From assembly GCF_014205115.1 (NCBI RefSeq), contig NZ_JACHMW010000001.1:248001-312000 (forward strand): a stretch of DNA of 64,000 bases, written 5' to 3'. The translations under genes were made by a program, and so were the position numbers. The notes beneath the pieces are model-generated. The model ran no database searches. It saw only the letters and a program-made list of their open reading frames with translations, and was not told the DNA's origin. The DNA is from Micrococcus endophyticus (GTDB taxonomy: Bacteria > Actinomycetota > Actinomycetes > Actinomycetales > Micrococcaceae). Shown one piece after another: positions 42,340 to 51,333 of this stretch (position 1 is the first letter of the stretch; each line of letters opens with the position of its first letter).

Positions 42340-43998
42340 ATGCCCAGCCGTCTGCACCGCTCCCGCGAGATCGCCCTCGTCCTGGGCCGCAACGGCCTCC
42401 AGGCCACCGCGCTGGCGGCCGGGCTCGGCCGCTGGCTGCCCGCCGCGGACGCCCGCACCGCCCGGGACGCCGTACTGCGGCCGGACATGCTCGTGGACGT
42501 GTTCGAGCAGCTCGGCACGACGTTCGTGAAGCTCGGCCAGCTGATCTCGGCCCGCCCGGACATGTTCCCGGAGAGCATCTGCACGGCGTTCGCCCGCCTC
42601 ACGGACGACACCACGCCCGTCCCGTTCGAGGCCATGGCCGCAACGGTGCTGGAGGACTTCGGCGCCTCCGTGGACGAGCTCTACGCCTGGTTCGACCCCG
42701 TGCCGCTGGCCACCGCCTCGATCGGCCAGGCGCACCGGGCACGGCTGCACGACGGGCGCGACGTCGTCGTGAAGATCCGCAAGCCCGGGGTGGTCGAGCA
42801 GGTCCGCACGGATCTGGAGATCCTGCGCACGGTCGCGAGCCGGCTGTCCCGGGCCTCGCGGGCCCTCCAGGACATGGACGTCGTCTCCCTGGTGGACGAG
42901 TTCGACCGCGCCCTGCGCGCCGAGCTGGACTACCTCGTCGAGGCGCGGGCCTGCGAGCAGATCGCCGAGAACCTGCGGGACGTGCCCGGCGTGCGGGTCC
43001 CGTGGGTGGACTGGGCGACCACGTCCTCGCGCGTGCTGACCATGGAGGAGATCACCGGATTCCGCGTGGACGACCTGGCCTCCCTCGACGCCGCCGGGAT
43101 CGACCGGGCGGACCTGGCCTACCGGGCCGCCGAGGTGCTCATGGGCATGGTGTTCGAGGACGGCTTGTTCCACGCGGACCCGCACCCGGGCAACGTCTTC
43201 ATCGAGGCGGACGGCGGCATCGGCTTCATCGACTTCGGCTCCGTGGGCCGGATCAGCTCCGGCATGCGCCGCCGCTTCGCCCGCATGGCGATGGCCCTGG
43301 TGCGCCAGGACCCGGACGGCCTGGTGCGCGCGCTGGTCGCCATCGCCCCGCCGCGCGGGGACCTGGACCGCCGCGCCCTGCGCCTGGAGGTCTCCCGCAT
43401 CACCGGCCGCCTCGAGGGCCGCGACCTCTCGGACATCCGCGTGGACCAGCTGGTGGGCCAGATCTTCGGGATCGTCCGCCGGCACCGCCTCGCGCTCCCG
43501 CCCGAGCTCGTGCAGCTCTTCCGCATGCTGATCATCGTGGACGGGCTCGGCAAGCGCCTGCACCCCGGCTTCGACTACACCCGCGTGCTCAACCCGTTCG
43601 CCGTCCGGGTGGCGGGGGAGGAGCTGGACCCGCGGCGGGTGGCCGGCCGGATCGGGCAGGCGGGGCTCGCCGCCGCCGAGCTCGGCCTGGACCTGCCGGA
43701 GTACGCGCGCAAGGTCATCGACCACCTCGAGGACGGCGGCCTGGACGTCACCCTGCGCACCGGCGAGCTCGAGCCGCTCGTGGCGCGCATGGAGCGCACG
43801 GGGGACCGCGTGGTGGCCGCGCTCGTGGTCGCCGCCATGATCACCGGTGGCACCAACGTGCTGGTGGCCTACAAGGACCGGCTCGGCCGGTTCGCCGGGC
43901 CGGTGGTGGCCGCCGGCGGCGCCGCCCTCACCGGCGGCAGCGCCTACCTTGCCTGGACCGGACGCCCCAGCCGGATGCGGCGCCGCCCGCGCGGCTGA
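42340..43998 (+). CDS. AarF/UbiB (ABC1) family kinase-like protein, 552 aa
   Basis: Atypical kinase family linked to isoprenoid-quinone metabolism. Signature KLGQLISARPDMFP (KxGQ), Ala-rich loop PLATASIGQAHRARL in place of a Gly-loop, VVVKIRKPGV with the Lys, and HADPHPGNVFI plus FIDFGSVGRI (catalytic Asp and metal Asp). Two C-terminal hydrophobic helices (about 500-545) anchor it to the membrane. TAGCGT (42327-42332) is 7 nt before the ATG. Confidence 0.93.
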   Translation: MPSRLHRSREIALVLGRNGLQATALAAGLGRWLPAADARTARDAVLRPDMLVDVFEQLGTTFVKLGQLISARPDMFPESICTAFARLTDDTTPVPFEAMAATVLEDFGASVDELYAWFDPVPLATASIGQAHRARLHDGRDVVVKIRKPGVVEQVRTDLEILRTVASRLSRASRALQDMDVVSLVDEFDRALRAELDYLVEARACEQIAENLRDVPGVRVPWVDWATTSSRVLTMEEITGFRVDDLASLDAAGIDRADLAYRAAEVLMGMVFEDGLFHADPHPGNVFIEADGGIGFIDFGSVGRISSGMRRRFARMAMALVRQDPDGLVRALVAIAPPRGDLDRRALRLEVSRITGRLEGRDLSDIRVDQLVGQIFGIVRRHRLALPPELVQLFRMLIIVDGLGKRLHPGFDYTRVLNPFAVRVAGEELDPRRVAGRIGQAGLAAAELGLDLPEYARKVIDHLEDGGLDVTLRTGELEPLVARMERTGDRVVAALVVAAMITGGTNVLVAYKDRLGRFAGPVVAAGGAALTGGSAYLAWTGRPSRMRRRPRG

Positions 43999-44063
43999 GC
44001 GGGTCCACCACCACGACGACGACGGCGCGTGCCGACCCCGGCGCGGCACCGCACACTGGTGGC

Positions 44064-44432
44064 ATGACCGAGACCGATGCCCTGCCGCCCTGCCCCGCCT
44101 GCGCCGAGGAGTACGCCTACGAGGACGGTGCCCTGCTGGTGTGCCCCATGTGCGGCCACGAGTGGAGCCCCGCCGCGGACGAGCCGTCCGAGCAGGCGGA
44201 GCCGGCGGCCGCCGTCGTGAAGGACGCCGTGGGCAACCCGCTGGCGGACGGCGACGACGTCACGATCGCCAAGGACCTCAAGGTCAAGGGCGGGGCCGGC
44301 ATCAAGGCCGGCACCAAGGTGCGCGGCATCCGCCTGCTCGAGAGCCCGGTGGACGGGCACGACATCGCCGCCAAGGTCCCCGGCGCCGGCCAGATGTACC
44401 TGAAGTCCTCGGTGGTGAAGAAGGCGACCTGA
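44064..44432 (+). CDS. yjdM: zinc-ribbon/alkylphosphonate-utilisation operon protein YjdM (PhnA), 122 aa
   Basis: N-terminal zinc ribbon PPCPACAEEYAYEDGALLVC and CPMCGHEW, then the conserved C-terminal domain VKDAVGNPLADGDDVTIAKD, LKVKGGAGIKAGTKVRGIRL and GAGQMYLKSSVVKK. Function not established despite the historical name. CACACT 6 nt before the ATG suggests a leaderless start. Confidence 0.9.
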   Translation: MTETDALPPCPACAEEYAYEDGALLVCPMCGHEWSPAADEPSEQAEPAAAVVKDAVGNPLADGDDVTIAKDLKVKGGAGIKAGTKVRGIRLLESPVDGHDIAAKVPGAGQMYLKSSVVKKAT

Positions 44433-44492
44433 GCCCCGGCACGAGGACGACGGCGGCGCGGACCGGGCAGAGGGCTACACCTACGCCCAGGC

Positions 44493-44753
44493 GTGCGCTC
44501 GCCGTGGCTGTGGACCCTCGTGGCCTCGATCGTGCTGCTGGGCATGCTCCACGGCCTGATCCCCGCCATGGCCCTCGGCCTGGCCCGGCAGTCCGCGTTC
44601 TTCCTGTTCCTGCCGCACTACCACCAGGTGGGCGCGGTCATCCCCATGGTCGCCATGCTCTTCATGTCCGCCGGCATGGCCACCGGCACGGTCCAGCCGC
44701 CGCCCGGAACGCCGGGTCGATCGCCGGCCGGTCAGGCGTCCTCGCCGTCCTGA
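44493..44753 (+). CDS. small membrane protein, 86 aa, unknown
   Basis: GTG-started frame with two good hydrophobic helices (WTLVASIVLLGMLHGLIPAM about 8-27 and AVIPMVAMLFMSAGMATG about 48-66) separated by a His-containing loop FLPHYHQV, then a Pro/Ser tail. Codon bias fits the host. Its last 22 bp overlap the 3' end of the convergent sensor-kinase gene. Not recognised; could be spurious. Confidence 0.5.
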   Translation: MRSPWLWTLVASIVLLGMLHGLIPAMALGLARQSAFFLFLPHYHQVGAVIPMVAMLFMSAGMATGTVQPPPGTPGRSPAGQASSPS

Positions 44754-46246
44754 TCGGCCGTCAGCGGCACGGCCAGCCGGGCCACGGTCCCCGCGGCGTC
44801 GGGGCCGGGCTCCAGGGTGAGCTCCCCGTCCAGTGCGGTGCTGAGCAGGGCCGCCACGGGCAGGCCGAGCCCGTTGCCGGGGTACGGGTCGTTCGAGGCG
44901 TTGGCCAGCCGCTCGAACACCTCCTCGCGGTCATCCTCGGGGATGCCGCGGCCCCGGTCGGCGACCTCGACGACGGCCCACGGCTCGCCGTCACGCTCCT
45001 CCTCGCGGACCCGCACGGAGAGCGTGCGCTCCAGCGGGGTCACGGCGGTCAGGTCGCGCGGCAGGTCCGAGCCCGGCGCGAAGCGGACCGCGTACCGGGC
45101 GTTGTCCAGCAGCTCCTCGAGGACCTGCACGAGCCGCGCGCGGTCCGTCACGGCGGTCAGGCCCTCGGCGGGGGCCTCCACGTCCAGGCGCGGCTCGTCC
45201 GCGGCGTCCGGGTGGCGCTCCCGCCACGCCTGGGCCGCCGTGGCCACGAGCACGCCCACGTCCACGGGGGTGCGCTCCAGCACCACGTCGTCCTGCTGGA
45301 GGCGGGAGAGGATCACGAGGTCCTCCAGCAGCCCGCGCACGCGCGTGGCCTCGGCCCCGATGTGCCGGTAGGAGGTGCGCCGCTCCTGCTCGTCCCCGCC
45401 CGGGTTCCGCAGGCCGCCCTCGATCACGGTGAGGGGGGTGCGCAGGGCGAAGGTGACGTCCTCGGCGAAGCGCCGCTCCTCCTCGAGGCGCCGGTCGGCG
45501 CGGCGGACCAGGTCGTTGGCGCGCCGGGCCAGGCCCGCGTACTCCTCGGACCCGTTCTCCGGCAGGCGGCGCAGCCCCCGGTCCTTGAGCGAGGCGTCCA
45601 CCGCCCGGTGGAACTCCACCGTGTGCCCGAGGATGCGGCTGGAGACCAGCCAGGCCGCCGCCGCGGTGGCGGCGAGGGCCGCCAGGGCCAGGGCGGAGAG
45701 CAGCAGCGTCTGGGTCATCACGCGCTGCTCGTTGCGCTCGTGGAAGACGGCGACGACGACGTGCCCGGTGTCCGCCGGCGTGGTGACGGTGAGATTCGCG
45801 TAGGAGATGCGTCCGTGCGTCGGGTCCACGAGGGTGCCGCGGGAGCGGGGCTGCTCCATGGCCTGGCGGGTGGCCGGGGCGAGCAGCTCGACGGGCGCGG
45901 CGGCGTCCCCGTGGATCTGGGCGATCACGGGGGTGGCCGCGGTGCCGCCGAACATCAGCTCGGTGGGCTCCACGCGCTGCCGCTCCAGGTAGTGGCCCAC
46001 GAAGCGCTCGGGGGTGGCGAAGGGCTCGCCGGTCTCGGGGTCGCGCCCGTTCTGGGCGAAGACCGCCACCTCGTCGCTCTCCTGCGTCAGGGACGTCTCG
46101 ATGGCGTCCCGCTCGACCCACCGCAGGGTGAGCACGATAGAGACGAGCATCAGCACCATGCCCAGGGCGGAGACGCCCAGGATCCAGGCGACGACGCGGG
46201 CGCGGCCGGAGGCGCTGAGCCGTCCGGTGGGCTTGCTGCGGGTCAT
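44732..46246 (-). CDS. sensor histidine kinase-like protein lacking the phospho-acceptor His, 504 aa
   Basis: Classic architecture: TM1 (about 19-40), an extracytoplasmic domain of about 140 residues, TM2 (about 181-202), HAMP-like linker, HisKA and HATPase domains. The H box reads RRFAEDVTFALRTPLTVIEG: the usual DxSHELRTPL has Phe (residue 266, codon TTC) in place of His. The ATPase domain looks intact: ELLDNARYAV (N382), DRGRGIPEDD, GNGLGL (457-462). So ATP binding is likely but His autophosphorylation is not. ATGA overlap with the ABC gene upstream; no response regulator adjacent. Could act as a pseudokinase or phosphatase-type regulator. Confidence 0.9.
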   Translation of the reverse strand: MTRSKPTGRLSASGRARVVAWILGVSALGMVLMLVSIVLTLRWVERDAIETSLTQESDEVAVFAQNGRDPETGEPFATPERFVGHYLERQRVEPTELMFGGTAATPVIAQIHGDAAAPVELLAPATRQAMEQPRSRGTLVDPTHGRISYANLTVTTPADTGHVVVAVFHERNEQRVMTQTLLLSALALAALAATAAAAWLVSSRILGHTVEFHRAVDASLKDRGLRRLPENGSEEYAGLARRANDLVRRADRRLEEERRFAEDVTFALRTPLTVIEGGLRNPGGDEQERRTSYRHIGAEATRVRGLLEDLVILSRLQQDDVVLERTPVDVGVLVATAAQAWRERHPDAADEPRLDVEAPAEGLTAVTDRARLVQVLEELLDNARYAVRFAPGSDLPRDLTAVTPLERTLSVRVREEERDGEPWAVVEVADRGRGIPEDDREEVFERLANASNDPYPGNGLGLPVAALLSTALDGELTLEPGPDAAGTVARLAVPLTADQDGEDA

Positions 46247-48045
46247 TCGTCGTCTCCTTCGAGGTCGTCGGCGGACTCGCCGAGGCGCGGGGCGGACGCG
46301 GCCCGGGTGCCGGCCAGCTCCACGGCGGAGTGCCGGACCGGGGGTCCGAACGGGTCCCGGTCCGCGCCGGGGACGTAGGTGGTGGGCCGCTTGCCCTGGA
46401 TGCGGGCGTGCAGCACGGACGGGGCCACCACGAGGGTGGGGGCCAGCTCGTCCACGTTGTAGACCTCGTACCGCTCCAGCAGCTCGTGCGGGGAGGCGCT
46501 GCGCAGGATCACGCAGCCGGGGTAGTCGGCGAGGATGCGGCGCAGGATGGGGCGGTCGCGGGCGTCGAGCTGGTCGTCCACGTGGTCCAGGACCAGCAGG
46601 GGCGGGTTGCCGGCCACGGCGCCGGCGATCTTCAGCAGGGCGCGCTCGTTGATGGACAGGGGCTCGCCGCCGCGCTTGAGGCGGGTGGCGTCCCCCTCGG
46701 GCAGGCGGGCCACGCGCTCGGCCATGCCCACGCGGTCCAGCACCTGCGCCACGGTCTCCGCGGCGCCGCGGTTGCGGTAGCGGACGATCCGGGAGATCGT
46801 GCCGCGCTGCAGCGGCACGTCCCGGGCGGCGACGCCGATCAGCTCGCGGCGGTCCTTGGCGGTCATCGCGTAGAGGTGGCGGCCGGCCACGGTGATCCAC
46901 GCGTCCGAGGCGGGCATGTCCCCGGTGATCTCCCGGGTGACGCGCTCCAGGCGCTCGCGGGAGCCGCCGGTGAGCAGGACGCGGGAGCCGGGGGCGGCCA
47001 CGAGGGAGGGGATCGTCCCCTCGGCGTCCCGCAGGTCCGCCAGGTGCACGGCGTCCCGGGAGAGGCCGCGCGGGTTGCCGTGGTGGCGCATGCGGGTGCG
47101 GGCCCGCTTCTGGCGCTTCTCCCGCCGGGCGTGGCCGCGGGCGTTCTCGATGATGGGCCGCAGCACCCGGCAGGCGGCGTTGTAGTTCTGCCGGTACTCG
47201 CCCACCCGGCCGAGCTCGGTCACGGGGGCGCCGAGCATGCCGGCGATGAACACCGCGGTGGTGATGGCGGCCCCGGTGGAGCCGGCGGCCGAGCCGGTGA
47301 TGGCCACGAGCACGCCCAGCACGGTGGTGATGGAGGCGGCCGAGCCGCGCATGGTCCCGGAGACCACGGCGCGGCGGTGGGCGGCGTCCTGGAGCTGGCC
47401 GGAGATCCGGTCCACCCGGCCCACCTCCCGCTGCACGCCGCCGGCGGTGCGGATCGAGCCCGCGGCCGTCACGGTGTCCGCCACGTACCCGGCCATCTTG
47501 CCGCGCACCCGGCGCACCGCCACGGCGCGTCGGAAGAACACGCGGGAAAGCGCCCACAGGGCGGTGAAGAATACGCCCAGGGTGACCACGACGACGAGCC
47601 CGAGGGTGGGCAGCAGCACGAACAGGCCGATCACGATGCCCACGATCAGCGGCACGCCCACCACGATCGGGCTGATCCCGAGGGCGATCCAGTTCTTCAC
47701 CGCGGTGAGGTCGTTCGTGGTGCGGGCGATCGTGCTGCCCAGGTTGAGCGACTTCTCCGGGACGAGGGCGCTGGTCACCAGCAGCCGACGGGTCTCCCGG
47801 ACGTAGTCCTGGCCCAGGTCCTCGGCGGCGACCCGCTCGAGGATGCGGGCCCCGCCCACGAGTAGGGCGGCCACGAGCAGGGCCGCGGCCAGGCCCCACG
47901 CGCCCGCACCGGCCGTCAGCAGCCGCGGGGTGAGCACGGCCACCGCCACGGACAGCGCAGCCTGCAGCAGGCCGAGGCCGGCGAGCCCCAGCAGCAGCAG
48001 CAGCCTGCGGCGGCCGACGAACAGTGCGGGCATCGAGGGGTTCAC
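46243..48045 (-). CDS. ABC exporter-like protein with degenerate nucleotide-binding domain, 600 aa
   Basis: Full-length type IV exporter half: six membrane helices (residues about 13-275), then an NBD-like domain. Alignment to ABC motifs by eye shows all key residues lost: Walker A position is LTGGSRERLERV (359-368 region, no GxGKS/T), Q-loop lost, signature LSGGQ is LSINE (463-467), Walker B LLVLDH (Asp487 kept, catalytic Glu is His488), switch His region RSASPH. The chain is otherwise long, in frame and with native codon use, so the loss is evolved rather than a fresh mutation. GTG start overlaps the upstream stop (GTGA); it overlaps the kinase-like gene by ATGA. Confidence 0.88.
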   Translation of the reverse strand: MNPSMPALFVGRRRLLLLLGLAGLGLLQAALSVAVAVLTPRLLTAGAGAWGLAAALLVAALLVGGARILERVAAEDLGQDYVRETRRLLVTSALVPEKSLNLGSTIARTTNDLTAVKNWIALGISPIVVGVPLIVGIVIGLFVLLPTLGLVVVVTLGVFFTALWALSRVFFRRAVAVRRVRGKMAGYVADTVTAAGSIRTAGGVQREVGRVDRISGQLQDAAHRRAVVSGTMRGSAASITTVLGVLVAITGSAAGSTGAAITTAVFIAGMLGAPVTELGRVGEYRQNYNAACRVLRPIIENARGHARREKRQKRARTRMRHHGNPRGLSRDAVHLADLRDAEGTIPSLVAAPGSRVLLTGGSRERLERVTREITGDMPASDAWITVAGRHLYAMTAKDRRELIGVAARDVPLQRGTISRIVRYRNRGAAETVAQVLDRVGMAERVARLPEGDATRLKRGGEPLSINERALLKIAGAVAGNPPLLVLDHVDDQLDARDRPILRRILADYPGCVILRSASPHELLERYEVYNVDELAPTLVVAPSVLHARIQGKRPTTYVPGADRDPFGPPVRHSAVELAGTRAASAPRLGESADDLEGDDE

Positions 48046-49244
48046 GCGCCCACGGTCTCCGCGTCCAGGCCGAGCGTGCGCAGGGCCACGTCGGCCTCGC
48101 ACAGGTCGTAGGTGGGGATGACGGGCACGTCCACCACGGCGGAGGCCTCGCGGGCGATCAGCGGGGCGGAGGTGAGCAGGCCGGAGACGGCCACGAGCGG
48201 CAGGCCGGCCCGCTGGAGCAGGCCCACGCCGGCGGCCGCGGAGAGCGCCTCGCCGCAGGCGAAGAGCACCTTGTCCGCGAGCTCGCCGAACTCGGGGTCG
48301 GCCACGAGGGCGGCGGTCTCGCCCTGGTAGATGCCGTCGGCGATCTCGATGACGACGACGTCGGGGTCGCCCTGGGAGAGCACGGAGGTCATGGAGAACA
48401 TGATGTCCTTGGTGCACTCGAAGGACAGCCGGAACGTGGAGGGCAGGCCGAAGTCGGTGAAGTCCACGACCTTCTCGGCGCCGGCGTCGCGGAACAGGCC
48501 GGCGTCGTTGCCCGCGCCCGTGCCGGTCGCCTTTCCGGCGTGGACGGTCAGGCCGGCGTTGACCAGGCCGTTGACGAGGCAGCCCACGGTGGTGGACTTG
48601 CCGGAGTTCATGGAGGAGCCGAAGACGACCACCACGGTGGGGCCGTCCTCGCCCAGGGTCTCGCGGGCCTGCTCCCACGGGGTGATCTCGTGCGGGGCCG
48701 TGTCGGAGAGGGAGACGACCTCGCCGCCGCGGGTGATGAGCCCCAGCGGCTCGAGGACCGTGGCGGGGTCGATGTTCTCGTGCTTCTCGATCACGCGGGA
48801 GGCCATGCCGCCGGCGGCCACGAGGTTCGTGTAGTTCAGGTTGCGGGGGACCTCGGCGAGGAACTGGTCCGGGGCGTAGCGGTCGCCGTAGGCCACGATC
48901 ACCTCGTCACCCATGAAGAGGTTGCGGCGGCGGGAGTTGTAGGACTCGAGCCGCTTGTGCTGGCCGATCGTCGCGATGCGGGCCAGGACCAGGTCGCCGG
49001 CCTTCGGGGTGACGCCGCGGCCGCGACGCAGGCCGTAGCCCTGGTGCTCCTCGCCGCGGGCCCGCTGGCGGAACGCCCGGGCGGTGTACGAGGTCTTGGC
49101 CCGGCGCAGGCGGCGGGGGCTGAGCTCCACGTCCTCCACGCCGTCCACGGAGTGGCCCTCGGCGGGGTGGTCGGAGAGGTGGCGGTACTTCTTCTCCAGC
49201 TCGAAGCTGAGCGAGGCGATCAGGTCGGCGGTCTCGGTCTGCAT
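48042..49244 (-). CDS. P-loop protein resembling DUF1611 family, 400 aa
   Basis: First gene of the three-gene unit. N-terminal 150 residues are basic and novel (SPRRLRRAKTSYTARAFRQR, ESYNSRRRNLFMGDEVIVAY). The second half has an intact P-loop VVVVFGSSMNSGKSTT (GSSMNSGKSTT at 209-219), a switch-like VHAGKATGTGAGNDAGLFRD and Walker-B-like DVVVIEIADGIYQGETAALV, like DUF1611/SIMIBI-class NTPases. Reaction unknown. AGGAGAG before ATG. Because it is the only member with an intact nucleotide site, it may supply the energy or signal for the partner proteins. Confidence 0.78.
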   Translation of the reverse strand: MQTETADLIASLSFELEKKYRHLSDHPAEGHSVDGVEDVELSPRRLRRAKTSYTARAFRQRARGEEHQGYGLRRGRGVTPKAGDLVLARIATIGQHKRLESYNSRRRNLFMGDEVIVAYGDRYAPDQFLAEVPRNLNYTNLVAAGGMASRVIEKHENIDPATVLEPLGLITRGGEVVSLSDTAPHEITPWEQARETLGEDGPTVVVVFGSSMNSGKSTTVGCLVNGLVNAGLTVHAGKATGTGAGNDAGLFRDAGAEKVVDFTDFGLPSTFRLSFECTKDIMFSMTSVLSQGDPDVVVIEIADGIYQGETAALVADPEFGELADKVLFACGEALSAAAGVGLLQRAGLPLVAVSGLLTSAPLIAREASAVVDVPVIPTYDLCEADVALRTLGLDAETVGA

Positions 49245-49456
49245 GGTCTCTCCTGACGTCCGGTGAGGACGGTGTCCGGTGACGGCGCGGAGGCGGTGAC
49301 GAGCATCCCTCCCTGCCGGTCGTCGGGATCCCCCCGCCGACGTCGTCGATCTCACCAACGTTTCGTGAAGCGCGGATGAGAGCCGGGTGGCGCCCCGGCG
49401 GCGGGCCGGGGGACGCGCGGCGCGGCTGCTGCGGTGCAGGGGCGCCGCGGCGGGGC

Positions 49457-51193
49457 TCACTTGGCGTCCGCGTAGGAGTCCAGGGACGCCACGGTGAGCG
49501 GGAAGTCCACGGGGGCGGCGCCGAACAGCAGGCGGCCGGCGGCGCTCGCGGCCTCGGCGACGACGCCGCGCACCGCCTCCGCCTCCGGCGCCGGGCCGTG
49601 GAGCACCACCTCGTCGTGCACGAAGAACACCAGCTCGGTCCGCAGCCCGGCCGCACGCAGGCGACGGCGGATCTCGCCCATCCAGCACAGCGCCCACTCG
49701 GCCGCGGTGCCCTGCACCACGAAGTTGCGGGTGAAGCGCCCCTGCGAGCGCCGCCGTCGCCGGGCCGCGGACTCCGCGGCCTGGGTGCCGACGTCCGCCA
49801 CGGAGTCCAGCCACGCCTGCTCGGGGGCGGGGGACCAGCGGCCCAGCCAGGTGGCCACCTGCCCGCCGGCCTCACCCACCGAGGCGGCCCGCTCGAGCAG
49901 GCCGATCGCCCGCGGGTAGAGCCGGCGCAGGTGAGGCATGAGGGCGGCGGAGTCGCCGGTGGTGGAGCCGTACATGGCTCCGAGCAGGGCCACCTTGGCC
50001 CGGCCGCGGTCGGCCAGCGCGGTGCCGGCGGCGCGGCCCTGCTCGGCGACCTCGCGGTACAGGTCCGGCGTCGTGCCGGCGCGGGCGAGGGCCTCGTCGG
50101 CGGCCATGGCGGCGAGGATGCGCGGCTCCACCTGGGAGGCGTCCGCCACGGTGAGCAGCCAGCCGGGGTCTGCGCGGACGGCGTCGCGCACCCCGGCCGG
50201 GATCTGCATGGCCCCACCCCCGTGGGCGGCCCACCGCCCGGTCACCACGCCGCCGACCAGATAGGCGGCGTGGAACCGGCCGTCGTCGCCGATCCACTGG
50301 TCCAGCCAGTGCCAGCCGTTGGCCGTCCACAGCCGGGCCAGGGCCTTGTACTCCAGCAGCGGCGCGAGCAGCGCGGCCCGCGCCTCGCGTTCCGTGCCGC
50401 CGGCATCGATCCAGTGCTTCAGGTCCCACTGCCGCGTGGACTCCACAGCCACGCCCGCCGTCTGCAGTGCCCGCAGCAGGCTCGGCTGCGAGTCGGGGCT
50501 CAGCCCGGGGGAGCCCAGGACGTCGGCGATGCGCTCGGCCAGGGCCTGCAGGCGGGCGGGGCGCTCGCCCTGTGCAGGCCGGGGGCCGAGCTGCTCGGTG
50601 AGGAGCGCCTCGTGCACGCCCCGGTCCCATGGCAGACCCGCCGCCCGGATCTCCGCGGCCACGAGTGCACCCTGCGACTCCGCCGCCGCGAGCAGCCGCA
50701 GCCGGTGCGGGTGGGCCGAACCCTCGACGGCGGCCCGCTGCGCGGCCAGCTCGGACGCGAGCACGGTGACGTCCGGGGCGGAGCCGGTCCCGTCCGGCAG
50801 GTCGAAGAAGGACTCCTGACCGGCGGGCACCCGCGCGGGGCGCTCGGGCTCCGTCGGGTCGGCGACCTCGAGCTGCGCCACGGGCGTGTAACGCACCCCG
50901 CTGCCCGGCGCCGTCGCCGCGTGCCGCAGGATCCGCTGGACGAGGGCCACGTCCCAGCACCGATCCACCCGCACCCCCGCCGCCAGCCAGGCGGCATACT
51001 CCGTCCCGACGTCGGCGAGCACCCAGCGGACCGTGCTCGGGTCCACGCCCAAGCGGGCGGGCAGACCGGCCACGAGGCCGGCCACGGACCCGGCGGGGCA
51101 GGATCCCAGGGGGGTGGCGTCGTCCCCGTCCACGGCCCACCAGGCGCCTGGGCTGCCGACGGAGGCGGGGGCGGGGCCCAGGACGACGAACAT
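49457..51193 (-). CDS. bifunctional 3'-5' exonuclease/DNA polymerase-like protein (family A), 578 aa
   Basis: Actinobacterial short PolA-like enzyme. Polymerase motifs: A VADASQVEPRILAAMAADEA with the catalytic Asp, the O-helix region KVALLGAMYGSTTGDSAALM, and C FFVHDEVVLHG with HDE. The N-terminal about 200 residues correspond to a divergent exonuclease region (WVLADVGTEYAAWLAAGVRV). No 5' nuclease domain. Likely used in repair. ATG 51193 is chosen over 51202 because CAGAAT (51206-51201) is 7 nt upstream. Confidence 0.88.
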   Translation of the reverse strand: MFVVLGPAPASVGSPGAWWAVDGDDATPLGSCPAGSVAGLVAGLPARLGVDPSTVRWVLADVGTEYAAWLAAGVRVDRCWDVALVQRILRHAATAPGSGVRYTPVAQLEVADPTEPERPARVPAGQESFFDLPDGTGSAPDVTVLASELAAQRAAVEGSAHPHRLRLLAAAESQGALVAAEIRAAGLPWDRGVHEALLTEQLGPRPAQGERPARLQALAERIADVLGSPGLSPDSQPSLLRALQTAGVAVESTRQWDLKHWIDAGGTEREARAALLAPLLEYKALARLWTANGWHWLDQWIGDDGRFHAAYLVGGVVTGRWAAHGGGAMQIPAGVRDAVRADPGWLLTVADASQVEPRILAAMAADEALARAGTTPDLYREVAEQGRAAGTALADRGRAKVALLGAMYGSTTGDSAALMPHLRRLYPRAIGLLERAASVGEAGGQVATWLGRWSPAPEQAWLDSVADVGTQAAESAARRRRRSQGRFTRNFVVQGTAAEWALCWMGEIRRRLRAAGLRTELVFFVHDEVVLHGPAPEAEAVRGVVAEAASAAGRLLFGAAPVDFPLTVASLDSYADAK

Positions 51194-51333
51194 GTCCCTC
51201 ATTCTGCCCCGTGGCCGGGCCATGGGCGGGGCGAGGGGCTGTGCCACTTGCACGCCCGCCGAGCGAAGAACACACTGGGCGGACGCACCGGCGCGCAGCG
51301 GGCCGTCGGGCGCCACCCAAGAGAGGACCCACC

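Noticed and set aside
44732-47899. One very long minus-strand frame covering the kinase-like gene and beyond (1055 codons)
   Set aside because: Upstream of 46246 it is the wrong frame of the ABC-like gene, with Arg/Gly/Pro-rich nonsense; the real genes overlap by 4 nt at 46243-46246.
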